Source: Dreissena polymorpha (lineage: Eukaryota; Mollusca; Bivalvia; Myida; Dreissenidae). From it: a stretch of 64,000 nt of DNA. The position numbers and the translations under genes were made by a program. This document shows, in pieces, positions 1-11,435 of this stretch. Each line of letters begins with the position of its first letter. Position 1 is the stretch's first letter. The stretch is from assembly GCF_020536995.1 (NCBI RefSeq), contig NC_068360.1:1-64000 (forward strand). Reading direction: 5' to 3'. The notes under the pieces were generated by a model, which saw only the letters and a program-made list of their open reading frames with translations, was not told where the DNA came from and did not search any database.

Positions 1-89
1 TAAGAAATGTCTTGAAGGTCTGCAAAGCCAGCTCATCAGGCCAAATTATCGTGATCTTTGACCTCATTAAATATTATATTCAGACCCAC

Positions 90-196
90 CTCTGTACTTT
101 GGCTATTGGTGCTCATTTTGGAACCAGGAGAGCTTGAAGAGGAGTTGTTTTCAGCACAACTGGATGGCTCATTTCTAGAAACACTCCCATCGTCAA
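90..196 (-). CDS. Candidate exon B, Ser-rich
   Basis: The acceptor is tcttttctggcag and the donor GAG|gtgggt. Entering in phase 1, as exon A leaves, it reads DDGSVSRNEPSSCAENNSSS, then SSPGSKMSTNSQSTE, and ends in phase 0. Related segments occur at 1,283-1,387 (105 bp), 1,972-2,080 (109 bp, open as VDGHYSRKEPSFQYAEN from phase 1), 9,086-9,190, 27,575-27,680 and 28,266-28,371. Lengths vary between 105 and 109 bp and the best frame changes between copies, so unlike exon A this segment has not kept one phase. It may be a decaying or alternative exon. The 20-25 kb units retain only its 3' edge. Confidence 0.35.
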
Positions 197-617
197 CTGC
201 CAGAAAAGAAACATCCCATGTAAATGAATTTTATCTTGAATCAATTGGATTTTGCACCTCCAAACTGTTTTTTACATTTTTTTTAAACAAGCAATTCATA
301 AAAATATCATTCATAAGTCATAACTGAACTAACCAACCTTTTCAGAGGCCACCAACTGGTTGTACAGCCTAATAAGGGTTGAAACCCACAGGATTTAGTT
401 ATTGTGGTAAAAAAGTGCATTAATACAATCCAAGGTTTAATATAACATTTACGGTACAGACATTGTGAGGTTCGAGTCACATAAACACTAGAAACATAGT
501 ACATACAGATAGAGGTATTAAACAAATGTAATTCTTTAAGTAAGTTGGTAAGGGATCACAAACAAATCTGCACAACAACCAAAGAGAGCTGGTCATTTAT
601 TATAATACCAGCCTTAC

Positions 618-743
618 CCTTTAAGCTTGCCCTTTCTTGTCTGTTCTTGAAACAAGATGTGCCTGTAGCCAAGTCCATTTCCGCACCGTCAGAACTCGAT
701 GGTTCAAAGCCAGCTTCTTCGTCATCATCATCATCATCATTAT
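618..743 (-). CDS. Array exon A (126 bp, phase 1-1), NDDDDDDEEAG type
   Basis: Acceptor tttatttcatacag, donor AAAGG|gtaaggctgg, exactly 126 bp. The phase 1-1 frame is open: it begins with Asp-Asn and a run of Asp, then EEAGFEPSSSDGAEMD, then LATGTSCFKNRQERASLKG. The Asp run is encoded by a (GAT)n microsatellite, which varies in length between copies. It shares layout and the basic end (RASLKG against RASVRG) with the 20-33 kb copies. Because it lies 3' of the terminal exon at 18.1 kb, it must belong to another gene copy beyond the left edge, or be orphaned. Confidence 0.5.
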
Positions 744-1971
744 CTGTATGAAATAAAGCACTCATTGTCAACTGTGACAAAGTATTTGTATTTGCCTATC
801 ATTAAGTTTTTACCTCTTGCACTGCATTTCACTGATAAACAAAACATCTTACATGTATTTACAAAACCTCTGTTTCTGGGAATACCGGTAGTGATTATCA
901 CTACCATCTCAAGTAAGCAGACACCCCTAGATTTTTACATTATTTTCTGTATTCAGTGGGACTCAAACCCACAGCAGCCAGAGACCCTGGTTAACAAACA
1001 CACTGCTGTAATGTATATGCAATGTATAAGAATTGACATATGGAAATTTTGAAACGCTGTGAGGTACCAGGCACACACACACACACACGCAGTAGAATGC
1101 TATGTACTCAACTGAACACATACAGACAGAGGTATCCATAGTCTATTGTAAAAAAAACACAAATATAAATCAAAGACATGGAGGAAATAATGACCCGAAA
1201 TGTCTTAAAGGTCTGAAAAGCCAGCTCATCAGGCCAAATTATCGTGATCTTTGATCTCATTTATTATAATAATCAGACTCACCTCTGACTCTTTGGCCTT
1301 GATGCTGATTTTGAAACCAGGAATGCTTGAAGGAGACGATTTCACCAATACTGGATGGCTCATTTTTAGAATCAGTTCAATCATTATCTGCAAAAAAAGA
1401 AACATCCCTTGTTAATGTATTTTTTCTGTAATTAATTGGGTTTTGCTCCTGCAAACGTTTTTTTTAAGCATGCAGTTAATAAAAATTATCATAAATAAGT
1501 AATAACTGAATTAACAACGTCAGAGGCCAAGACTGGTTTTAAGGCTTAAGTTGGGTTCATACCCACCGCATTTACTTATTGTGGTCCAAAAAAGCAGTAA
1601 TGCAATTCAAAGTTGTAATATAACATTTACTGTTAAGACATTGTGAGGTACAAGGCACACAAACACACACTAGAAGCACATTACATACGGATAGAGGTAT
1701 TGAAATCTTTAACTGAAAGGATTGATATCTGGAAATTTTGAAACGCTGTGAGGTACTAGAAACACACACACACACACACAGTAGAGTGCTATGTACTCAA
1801 CTGAACACATACATACAGAGGTATCCATAGTCTATCGTAAAGGAAACAAATATATGACTTACAAACATGGAGCAAATAATGACCAGAAAAGTCTTGAATG
1901 TTTGCAAAGCCAGCTCATCAGGCCAAATTGTCGTGATCTTTGACCTTATTTAATATTATAATCAGACCCAC

Positions 1972-2080
1972 CTCTGACACTTTGGCCTTTGGTGCTCATT
2001 TTTAGGACCAGGAGAGCTTGAGGGGATGTTTTCAGCATACTGGAATGATGGCTCTTTTCTAGAATAATGCCCGTCAACAT
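1972..2080 (-). CDS. Candidate exon B, open copy
   Basis: Homologous to 90-196. Acceptor cttttctggaag and donor CAGAG|gtgggt. From phase 1 it is open throughout as VDGHYSRKEPSFQYAENIP, then SSSPGPKNEHQRPKCQR, ending in phase 2. The nearly identical copy is in 30,148-30,256. Its exit phase does not match exon A, so its use in a transcript is uncertain. Confidence 0.3.
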
Positions 2081-2498
2081 CTTCCAGAAAAGAAACATCT
2101 CATGTCAATGTATTGTATATTGAATCAATTGGATTTTGCACCTCCAAACAGATAAACATGTTTTTTTAAGCAGTTCACAAAATTATTGTTCATAAGTCAT
2201 AACTGAAGTAACTACCTTTTCAGAGACCACCAACCGGTTGTACTACATAATAAGGATAAAAACGCACAGCATTTAATCATTGTAATCAAAAAGTTCAGTA
2301 ATGCAATCCAAAGGTGTAATATAACATTAACTGTTCACACATTGTGAGGTACGAGGCACACACACACTAGAAACACACTAAATACAGATAGAGGTATTCA
2401 CCAAAATGTAATTTTTTAAGTAAGCTGATAAGGAATCACAAACAAATCTCCACAAAACCCGCAAAAGAGCTGATCATTTATTATAAAACCAGCCGTAT

Positions 2499-2604
2499 CC
2501 CTTAACTTGCACTTTCTAGTCTGTTCTTGAAACAAGATGTGCCTGTAGATGAGTCCTTTTCGGCATTTTTAGAACTGGAAGGTTCAAAGCCAGCTTCTTC
2601 GAAC

Positions 2605-2638
<34 letters not shown>

Positions 2639-2641
2639 TAT
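2499..2641 (-). pseudogene. Degenerate array exon A with damaged donor
   Basis: The acceptor catacag and the acidic start (Asn, about ten Asp, then EFEEAGFEPSSSKNAEKDSS) are kept. The GAT run is expanded. The donor gtaagg of good copies reads gatacgg here, so no GT follows the exon end. A one-base loss near the end also brings a stop just before that point; the near-identical copy at 30,676-30,815 lacks this loss. Probably a decaying exon, or one read with another donor. Confidence 0.45.
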
Positions 2642-3210
2642 CTGTATGAAATAAAGCACTCTCTGTCAACTGTGACAAATTATTTGTATTTGGCTTTTAA
2701 TGTGCTTTAGCTCTTGCACTTCATTTCACAGATATACATACACACCATTTACATTACCTCTGTTTCTGGGAATACTGGTAGTGCTTTATCACTACCATCT
2801 TAAGTAAGCATATACCCTACATTTACATGATTTTCTGTATTCAGTGGGACTCAAACCCAAAGCAGAAAGAACCCCTTGTTAACAAACACACTGCTGTAAT
2901 GTACATGTATATGCGATGTATGTGGAATGATATTCAGAAATATTAAAACGCTGTGAGGTACCAGACACATTTACTGTTAAGAAATTGTGAGGTACAAGGC
3001 ACACAAACACACACTAGAAGCACATTACATACAGATAGAGGTATTGAAATCTTTAACTGAAAGGATTGATATCTGGACATTTTGAAACGCTGTGAGGTAC
3101 TAGAAACACACACACACACACACACAGTATAATTCTATGGACTCAACTGATCACATACAGACAGAGGTATCCATAGTCTATTGTAAAGGTAACAAGTATA
3201 TGAATCAACA

Positions 3211-3500
3211 AGAGATGTGTTGGCCAGAAACACAATGCCCCCTTCTGCGCCGCTTTGAAGCCATATATTTGAGCTTTGACCTTGAAGGATGACCTTGACC
3301 TTTCATCACTTAAAATGTGCAGCTCCATAAGAAACACATGCATGCCAAATATCAAGTTGCTATCTGAAGCGACATATATGTTATGAGCATTTTTCGAAAC
3401 CTAAACGATTGGGTTCATATTGATAAAGAAGTTTGCAAAATATGAAAGCAATATGTCAAGGGACATTGAAAATATTTGAGGTGGTACGCAAACTTTAACA
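3211..3500 (+). mobile_element. ACAAGAG-type (Pearl/HINE-like) element, 5' part
   Basis: Starts ACAAGAGATGTGTTGGCCAG with AATGCCCCCTTCTGC, then a core holding GACCTTGACCTTTCATCAC and CATGCATGCCAAATATCAAG. The rest, 5,161-5,433, lies beyond the TA-flanked element and ends TAGTCGAGCTAAAAAG. The two ends belong to different subfamilies, so this is a mosaic. No protein is encoded. Confidence 0.65.
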
Positions 3501-3504
3501 TAGA

Positions 3505-5160
3505 TACTGTGAAACCATTTATTTTCGACAGCACAAAATTTCGTCATTTTTATAAAAATGACGATTTCGTCAGCACTTAAATTCGCCGATTTCTGATTTT
3601 GAATTAAAAAAAAATGCGTCAGTCACTATCCGATTTGTGTGTAATACATATTCGCGATCAATTGCAGTTGCGAAAAATGGTGGTACGAATGCGGCAACAC
3701 TTGAGAGTCACTGCAGGAGGTGGGGCCTGTTTGTCACATGCCAATTAACTAGTCTTTTGTTATCAAGGGACAGTCATGTACCCTCTTAATGTATGCCATT
3801 CACACGTTCATTGTTATGATTAGCGGACAAGTGGGATCGAATAACCGTTAACGAGTGTTTGTAACAACGAAGTCAATTGCCAATTAGTCTTAAAGCTGGA
3901 CTGATTAAAAAAAAAATGTCCATGTTGTGTTGATGAAACAATGTTGTTTCCTGTTTTTTTGCAGTCTAAATGAAATGAAGTATTTTTTTGCAAGCAAATC
4001 AAACTAGTCACTTTTGTTTATTTTCTTGGGTATGTGTTCTAGTTGGTATGATTTTTATTAAAATGCTGTCAATACCGTTTTAAAACTGTTTGTGTTATAC
4101 GAAAGAGGTTCCAGTTTGTTAAGTGTTTTTTTTCAAATAAAATGCTTTTTTATTCTGATATCAACATTAAAATTATAAACTCTATGTGTGTGTTTGTTCT
4201 TAAAATTTCTAACACGGCACGTGCCAAATTTCATATAAACAAAGAACTTCCGGCCGTGGGTTATTCGACAACAAACTATGGGCGTATTTATGAGAGAACT
4301 TCACATAAAATAGTATACAAGAGAATAAGATACATTGTATACGTCTTTAGTAAAAACCGTGTTAGAATCGAAATAATTCTTGTATGTTATAGTTTGTTGT
4401 CGAAAAACCCATGGCCGGAAGTTTAGATGCGTGGTTTCAAATAACTCGTGCTTCGCACTCGTGATTTAATCCCTACGCATCTAAACTTTCGGCCGTGGGT
4501 TATTCGACAACAAACTATAACGTACACGAATTATTTCTTAAGTAAACTACCGGTATATAAATCAATAATGTCAATAACTTAAAAATAAATAAATTGATAC
4601 ATATAAAATAGTAATAAGTGTGGTTAAACGCAAACAATCAAACAACAAACAGCAGTTAAAATATTCTTTATTAATTTGTGATAAATACGCATGTTGATCA
4701 CACATCGTCATCTTTTCATTTGGTTAATTGTCTTTTGTGATGGCGGATATGCAACACCCCTGGAAAACACAATGCACCTAATGGGTAATAAAGTTATAAA
4801 CAATTAGCGCTAATTCATTACCATTCTACATAAACGAAGTCAACGCATTCGATACAGCTGTACTGCACACGCGTTTTAAAGAAGTGTTACGTGTCAGTTA
4901 AGTACCTTGTGTAATCTACATCCCTTTGTGTCAAAACCGGATTAATCTTGATTACGAAACAGCAGTGAATGTGTGCATTGATTATGTTGGAATTTAATGC
5001 CTCATGTCTACGGTAAAGTTTTAAAATATTGTTCAACTTAGTGTTTGTTTTTGTTCAAACATAAAGCATGATTGTTCGTTAGGATCTTAAATTCGCCGAT
5101 CGGTCGACTGACGAAATTTATGAAAATTAATGCCTGACGATTAATAATGGTTTCACAGTA
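3505..5160. mobile_element. TA-flanked MITE-like DNA element
   Basis: Inverted ends CTGTGAAACCATTTATTTTCG and its counterpart at 5,138-5,158 (CTGTGAAACCATTATTAATCG read inward) are flanked by TA on both sides. The inner part near the ends also matches inversely (AATTCGCCGAT and GACGAAATTT motifs at both sides). It interrupts an ACAAGAG-type element that resumes at 5,161. No coding frame of a transposase is visible in 1.65 kb. A fold-back repeat lies inside. Confidence 0.75.
4388..4519. repeat. Fold-back palindrome, 45-bp arms
   Basis: The left arm from TATAGTTTGTTGTCGAA to GTTTAGATGCGT pairs with the right arm ending ACAAACTATA, with about three mismatches in 45 bp. The loop contains a smaller palindrome around CTCGTGCTTCGCACTCG. 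A third, partial arm (CTTCCGGCCGTGGGTTATTC) lies at 4,247-4,281 in the orientation of the right arm. Confidence 0.85.
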
Positions 5161-5433
5161 TATCAATATTTGCATATTCTAGGTGAAAAAAGGGCCATTA
5201 TTCTTACAAAATGCTTGATACAGATGTCTGCTCTTGTTAATAGGGTGTTGTCATGTTGGTAAAGAAGTATGCAAATTATTAAAGCAATATAACAAGGGAC
5301 ATAGAAAATATTTGGGGTGGTACGCAAACTTTAACATTTGCATACTCACGCTAACGTGACGCCGAAGCCGGGGTGAGTAGGATAGTTCCACTATATATAT
5401 TTCATACATAATAGTCGAGCTAAAAAGATTGTG
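5161..5433 (+). mobile_element. ACAAGAG-type element, 3' part
   Basis: Contains a second copy of the TGGGGTGGTACGCAAACTTTAACAT segment seen at 3,480 and ends with a GACGCCGAAGCC tract, the AT-rich hairpin region and GTCGAGCTAAAAAG, a 3' end typical of this group. Confidence 0.6.
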
Positions 5434-6079
5434 GTTGGTGTTGATGAAAGATCAAAAGCTGTATCAATTAGATAAAAAATAATGAATGCCTTTTTCTGTG
5501 CAGTTCTTAGCTGCATCACACGCAAATCAATGACAGAGTGTTGAATCGAAATACAATGTAAATGATCAAATAAAAGTCAACTGGCTAGACACGAAAGAAT
5601 CTGTACATATTTGAAATATGTATACGCACATTCTTAAAAAAAACCTGGTTTAGATTTTGTTTACACAACAAGTAATTTTATACAGCAATATTCAACACTA
5701 GTTCCTCCTTTATAGTGACAATCAAGATGGTGATGTCCGTACGAAACAGGTATTTTTCGCTGTTGTATGCCTGTTTGTTACTTTTGTTAAATTTGTAAAT
5801 TCTGTTCAATTTCCAGCCATATCAGAAAGAAAGTGATTAGCGCTTATTTCCTATTAATGTTTGTGTTATACCTCAACTTAACTCACTTCCAACTTTCTTC
5901 TATGCGGAAGCAGTGATTTTAAGATTCGCGCTTGGAGTTTGTTACATTACCAGCAAAAATAGCCGTTTAAATCCATTTTATTTAAAAGTTAAAAAAACTA
6001 TCAAAGTAAAATAAACGGAAAACAGTCTGTATTATTTTACATATACCTATTGTCGTATTGTCCGCGGTCCGACGTCTTT
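5434..6079. other. No gene seen
   Basis: AT-rich, no repeat with clear ends and no frame worth reporting. Confidence 0.6.
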
Positions 6080-7060
6080 CACCAGTTGTGCTATATCACT
6101 ACCATCTTAAGTAAGCAAAGAACGTTTTTACATGATTTTCTGTTTTCAGTGGGACTCAAACCCACAGCAGAGACCCTGATTAACAAACACACTAAGGTGG
6201 TGCGGTGGTCGAGTGGTAACACTCTGGTCTACCATTCCAGAGGTCCCCAGTTCAATTCCCGGCCGGGGCACTGGAAATTTCAGAAATGCTTCAAGTGTTT
6301 CCCACCCAACTAGAGATGTACTGGTATGAAACCCAGGTAATTCTCACGTGTATTGGTGCTATACACTGAGCACGTAAAAGAACCAAGGGATCTATTCGCA
6401 AAGAGCTATGGTATCGCAACCGGATCCCTTGTATCCCAATACTGTCTCTTCTGCTTGCTGTCTCTTCAGCAAAAACCAAAGGACCCCATTAGAAATAAGT
6501 GGTTGCACTTTCATGGGATATCCTTGACTGCAAGGTCAAAAGAAATACATACTAGGTCACCATGGTGTAATGGATATGGTGTCTGCCTATCAACAGGGAG
6601 GTCACAAGTTCGATCCAAACAATGGGAGTGTTCTTTAGATTTTCCCCAAAGACACCAAGTACTGGTTCTAGGCCCAGGAAACGGACTCAAGAGCGTTTCA
6701 ATAAGCCTGTGGCTTTCTATGCCATCAAGCTAAATTAAATAGGTTTAAACTAACAAACACACTACTGGAATATTTATGCAATTTTTAAGGATTGACATCT
6801 GGAAATGTTAATACGCTGTGAGGTACAAGGCAAACACACATGCAGAGTAATGCTATGTACTCAACTGATTACATACAGACAAAGGTATCCATAGTCTACC
6901 GTAAAGGTAACAAGAATATCAGTAAAAGACATGGAGCAAATAATGACCAGAAATGTCTTAAAGGTCAGCAAAGCCAGCTCATCAGGCCAAATTATCATGG
7001 TCGTTGATCTCACTTATTATAATCAAAGTACTGGCAGTACTGGTGTGACGATGCTTTTGA
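6080..7060. repeat. Array unit fragment split by a SINE insertion
   Basis: The T-arm-like segment at 6,148 and the following TAACAAACACACTA are array sequence. The unit resumes after 6,751 with the same TAACAAACACACTA, then GTGAGGTACAAGG and the TCAGGCCAAATTATCATGG segment up to about 7,020. Confidence 0.75.
6195..6750 (+). mobile_element. Composite SINE with two tRNA-derived heads
   Basis: The insertion is flanked by a perfect 14-bp target duplication, TAACAAACACACTA (6,181-6,194 and 6,751-6,764). It starts with a tRNA-like head (A box TGGTCGAGTGG, B box AGTTCAATTCC), then a body with TACACTGAGCACGTAAAAG. A second, different tRNA-like head follows at about 6,558 (TGGTGTAATGGATATGG, AGTTCGATCC) with its own tail (CACCAAGTACTGGTTC...). 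The second part exists alone at 43.3 kb. It has no poly-A tail; it ends near AATTAAATAGG. Confidence 0.75.
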
Positions 7061-7099
7061 AGAGGATGGATATAAAACATCAATTTAAGTTTATCTATA

Positions 7100-7250
7100 T
7101 CACCACAATTGTGTATGTTGATACGAACATTTGGGTACGATAAAAAATTTGGGTACTAAAATTTTGGGTACGAAAAAAAATTTGGTACGAAAAATTTTTG
7201 CGTACGAAACATTTTTGGTACGAAAAAAGTTTAGGGGTACGGGGAAGTAG
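7100..7250. repeat. GGTACGAAAAAATTT short tandem repeats
   Basis: About seven irregular copies of a 17-20 bp unit, (G)GGTACGA followed by A and T runs. The open frame on the minus strand here (rich in Phe, Thr, Gln) is produced by the repeat. Confidence 0.8.
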
Positions 7251-7912
7251 TACTCGTGGGTAACTTGACCCATTGAGCGAAACTGGGAGGCGGGTCACAT
7301 TCTTGTTCATTAAGTATGGCAATACATTCATGATGATTCTCGAAAGTAGGTATGAGCACATAGCCGGACCATGTGAGCTCAATCGTATGAGCACTTGACT
7401 ATCCGAGTTCGCCCACGAACATATTGATAAGTTAACAAATAGCGAAATGACCTTATACATGTATATGCTGAAATCTAACAATCAAACGAAATATCAAACA
7501 TGGTATGTACACTTAGGTGGTTGTGTAATTTCTGTTAGAATATCGTATTCAATATGTAAATTTTAAATGATTGTGCCCGCACTTGAGTTTGTTGCCTTGT
7601 TTGAGTCTATACGCGCCTAGGCTGCACCCAGTGTGTGTATTTGTGTTTTTCCAAGGTAATGAGTTACCTCCGCGCTGAGGCTGCATAATGTTGGGACCCG
7701 GAGTGTGTCCAGCACTCTTACCTAATAAGATTAGATTGACGACAGTTGTGACGAATTTTGAATGATAGCTGCAATTTCCAGCTATTTGTTTTGTACTGAA
7801 ATACTTTTTAATTTTTTATATGGTCAAAAGCTGCGAGGGGGGGGGGGGTGAGATTTTCTGTAAAAAAAACAACTGTCAGGAATGGTGACCACAAAACATA
7901 CAAAATATAACA

Positions 7913-7992
7913 TTGCGCCGGCAGCGGGAATCGAACCGGTGTCGTAAAGGTGAAAAAGCGAACGTCCTTACCACTGCGTTAGCGGGACGGAA
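7913..7992 (-). mobile_element. tRNA-like SINE head or tRNA pseudogene
   Basis: On the minus strand the A-box-like TAACGCAGTGG (7,971-7,981) and B-box GGTTCGATTCC (7,927-7,937) lie at tRNA-like spacing. The acceptor stem does not pair convincingly and no CCA-adjacent terminator T run follows at the right place, so this is a derived head and not a working tRNA gene. The tail after it could not be delimited. Confidence 0.5.
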
Positions 7993-8479
7993 AATTACGC
8001 AACAAAAAATTTGTTTTATCTATATATATCATAGCAGTGCAGCGTTTACAATTTGCAGGTTTGAAATCGTTCGCATTCTTGAGTTGTGTGATGACGTAAA
8101 AAGTTAATTTTACATGTTTTTATTCGCAATTTATTTACTAAATCGAGAACAAATATCAAACAAAATAGAGAAAAATATATAGTTGTTTCATTGGTCCATA
8201 AAAATAAAATGGATGTAAAAATACTAATTTGAAATTAATGTTCTGATACACTTATTGAATCTGTTTCCCCAGGATATGCTGTTCTATTGATATTTACCTT
8301 TATCAACACGAACGACAACTCTGCTAGGAAAATGTTATCAATGAAAATCAACGAGCAATCTCCTACGCAGTGGCGAATGCCAAGGGAAGTAACTGAAAAA
8401 TCGAATTATCTCAATCGGACTGGCTCGGTCTTTTACATAGGTCGCCATTGTGAAGATTTTTTTTACTGGTTATCAAACC

Positions 8480-9235
8480 TTGGACGCTGCTGTTCCAGCA
8501 TCGTCAATAATCAGACGCCCCTCTAAGACTTTGACCTCTGGTGCTCTTTTGGAACCAGGAGAGTTTGAATGAAGAGTTCTTTTCAGCATATTGGATCAAT
8601 TTGGATGGGTCATTTCTAGAATCACTCAATTCTTTATCTGCCATGTTACTGAATTGTATCGTTTATTAATTGAGTTCTGCTCCTGCAAACCGTTTTTTTA
8701 AATCAAGAAGTTCACAAAAGGATTATTCATAAGGCATAACTGAAGTAACCACCTTCTCAGAGGACACCGACTGGTTTTACCGCCTAATAAGGGTTTAAAC
8801 CCACCAAATTCACAAAAATTGTAAAACTTTAAGTTGATAAGGATTGACATCTTGACATGCTAATACACTGTGAGGTACCAGGCACACACACACACAGTAG
8901 AATGCTATGGACTCAACTGAATACATACAGACAGAGGTATCCATAGTCTATTGTAAAGGTAATAAAAAATATATGAATGAAATACATGGAAGAAAGACCA
9001 GAAATGTCTTAAAGGTCTGCAAAGCCAGCTCATCGGGCAAAATTTCATGATCTATGACCTCTTTTAATATAATATTCAGACAGACCACTGAAGCTTTGGC
9101 CTTTGGGCTCATTTTGGAACCAGGAGAGCTTGAAGAATTGTTTTCAGGAAATAATGATTGGCTCATTTCTAGAACCAACCCCATCATCATCTGCTAGTAA
9201 AGAAACACCCAAATATCAATATCAGTATTAAAAAC
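8480..9235. repeat. Isolated partial array unit
   Basis: Contains B-like segments near 8,530-8,640 and 9,086-9,190 and a GTGAGGTACCAGGCACACAC segment at about 8,870, in the array order. No exon A is present. It shows that array units once extended through the unique stretch. Confidence 0.7.
8948..9190 (-). CDS. Isolated exon-B-like segment with extended frame
   Basis: A partial array unit lies at about 8,500-9,230. Its B segment (acceptor ctttactagcag at 9,191) reads MMMGLVLEMSQSLFPENNSS and stays open past the usual donor into a conserved stretch, ILPDELALQTFKTFLV. In most other units that stretch is frame-disrupted. GT after CAGTG is present (gtctg) but weak. It may be a relic with a run-on frame; no function can be given. 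Confidence 0.25.
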   Translation of the reverse strand: MMMGLVLEMSQSLFPENNSSSSPGSKMSPKAKASVVCLNIILKEVIDHEILPDELALQTFKTFLVFLPCISFIYFLLPLQ

Positions 9236-11104
9236 AATTACTTAGAAAGCTGTTTTCTAAGTTAATTCGTGTAACAGACCCTTTGAAAATTTGTTTTGCA
9301 CTTTGATGAGCCAGGTTTGTTTTAACAACATATCTAACAAAAACAAGAGAGCCATCACAGCTCTATACGGCACATCTAAGGAACATGTCTAAAAACGTAA
9401 ACTCTTCTTATTCCTATGCAATTATGTTTTCAAGACCTGACTATAATCAGTACAGCATAGACTTAACAGGCATTTGACTTAACAGGGATATAATTTTAAA
9501 CCTGTGTGACAAATATTCAAAATTTTCAACTTGTATGCTTTCCGACCTAAGAATCTCAGATCATTATAATCTCACCATCCACTAAAGCTCACTTTGTAAA
9601 ACATGTACTAGGTTAGTGTTAAGAAAAAAAAGCAGAAGCCAAATTACAGCGTTAAGATGATAACCCACATAACTCTGATAATTTTCTGTAAATATGAGTG
9701 TAGACGTTTATTTGTGTGTGTAACAAACAAAGAAAGAATGAAGAATATAATTATTATCATAAATGTATTAGTATCCACAAGAATCTTATTTAATAATCAA
9801 TCAAACCGCATTTAAATAAAGTATTTTTCGCCTCAAATTCAGTGCTTCATTTAATGTTTGTTCATTTGATTTTTATTTATTTTCATGCATTGACACTAAC
9901 AATATACAATGTGAGAGCCTTTCCTTACGAGGCCCAGGTCCTTGCAAGGAGGGTGTTGCCATACCCTCCCCCCCCCACCCAAGCTCCTCTCACCAATATT
10001 TTTTACGAATGTATTTGTCAAACAACAGAGTCTGGTGCTTTTTTGCTCTTTTCAAATACATGCTCTGCGATGTGTAAGTCATAGAGCGACGTACTTTTTT
10101 AAATAATGGATCAATACTTTCCCATTACACCGTATGTCACATTGTGCATTAATTCTGATATATTTTATTATTCTAAAATACTACATGTACTGAGTTGAAC
10201 ATCTATACTTAATTACTGCACGTGGTTTGTTGCAACATGCACAATTACCATGTGGGGAAATTAATTTTTTAACCCATAAAATTGTTAAAATTCGCAGAAA
10301 TCGAATATTCTATTACCCCCATGTGGCATTTATGTCGATAACATTCAGAAGTAGGTACCTGTACACTGAAGTAGGTTCCGTGTGTTTTTTTTAAGTATGG
10401 AATATTCATACGCTTATAGTAAAACGTGTTTTTTTTTTACATTCACCATTTTCTTTAACATTTTCAACTTAAATATCCAGCTGCATGATTTAATCGTGAG
10501 TTTTCGTTTTTGTGATCGGGAACACTAGAATAGCATGTATGGGTTGGCATGTAAACCTCTTTAAAGTAACAGAATACTAAGGCTTAAATATTAACTTTAA
10601 CACCGTCAACTAAGACTTAATTAATATCGTTATAGAGGGCATACATTTTTTTGTAACATAGATGTTTCTGAATTAAATATTTAAGGACATCTGTGCATTT
10701 GTCCAAGATATTTTCTGGTTATATTTAAACTTAACTATTACATTTTCAATATGATGACAACCACAAAATTGAACATTTTTCATCGCTTTATAGACTACAG
10801 AACTACCGGTACTCCAGTGCAATGAGGTATCACAAGTTTGTGACAAACATTGGGGCGCTCTTCACACCATGAAGATTGAAATTTATGTTCTTATTTTCAG
10901 ACTGGTGGTGGGGAATGCGTTCAATCTGACTGAGCAGTTGTTATTTTAATTTGTCAAAGGCACTCATGGGTAGTACTTATACCAAATTTCACCGAAAATG
11001 TAAGATTGTTTAACACATCGCGTCATTTTCAAAAAATATTTTTTCAGCAACACACAATGTTGGTATTAAAAACTCACTTGTTTACATATGGCAACGAATC
11101 CAAA
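9236..11104. other. Mostly plain non-coding sequence
   Basis: An ACAAGAGAGCCATCACAGCT start of a tandem-core element lies at 9,342 without a recognisable remainder. Short frames such as 9,842-10,084 have no splice sites or protein-like pattern. A C-rich run is at 9,965-9,980. Confidence 0.6.
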
Positions 11105-11435
11105 ACAAGAGCACCGCATAACCGGTGCCACGCTTGGCTACGGGTGAAGTTTTGAATAAATGAAAGGTTGTCAGATTATATCTTTTTTAAAGGTCACAGT
11201 GACCTTGACCTTTGACCTAGTGACCAAAAAATGAGTGGCGTGTAGAACTCATCAAGGTGCATCTACATATGAAGTTTCAAAGTTGTAGGTGGAAGCAATT
11301 TGATTTTAGAGCCAATGTTCAAAACCTTAACAAAATGTTAAGGTTTTAGCACGACGTGGACGGCGGATGGCAGACGACACGACAAGCTGGCTATGACAAT
11401 ACCTCGGGTTTTCTCCGAAAATGCCGAGCTAAAAA
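11105..11435 (+). mobile_element. ACAAGAG-type element, complete
   Basis: Starts ACAAGAGCACCGCATAACCGG. It has a single core with GTGACCTTGACCTTTGACC and ends GACAATACCTCGG, a short loop, CCGAGCTAAAAA. The CTCGG/CCGAG stem just before CTAA resembles a Helitron 3' hairpin followed by CTRR. No coding content. Confidence 0.7.

Larger units (their letters stand above)
1..3321. repeat. Duplicated array block, copy 1 (left)
   Basis: This stretch matches 28,178-31,496 base for base, apart from about a dozen mostly single-base indels in homopolymers and (CA)n or (CAT)n runs. It holds roughly two and a half array units: exons A at 618 and 2,499, B segments at 90, 1,283 and 1,972, T-arm-like segments near 955 and 2,850, and GTGAGGTAC-(CA)n segments. 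The match stops inside the ACAAGAG element at GTGCAG, position about 3,321. Confidence 0.9.

Noticed and set aside
699-1052. 117-codon plus-strand open frame (also 28,875-29,228)
   Set aside because: It runs antisense over exon A, its intron and a T-arm-like segment, begins in a His run made by (CAT)n, and is a shadow of the array unit.
6195-6275. A functional tRNA gene
   Set aside because: It has A and B boxes, but the acceptor stem is incomplete and a SINE body follows inside a 14-bp target duplication.
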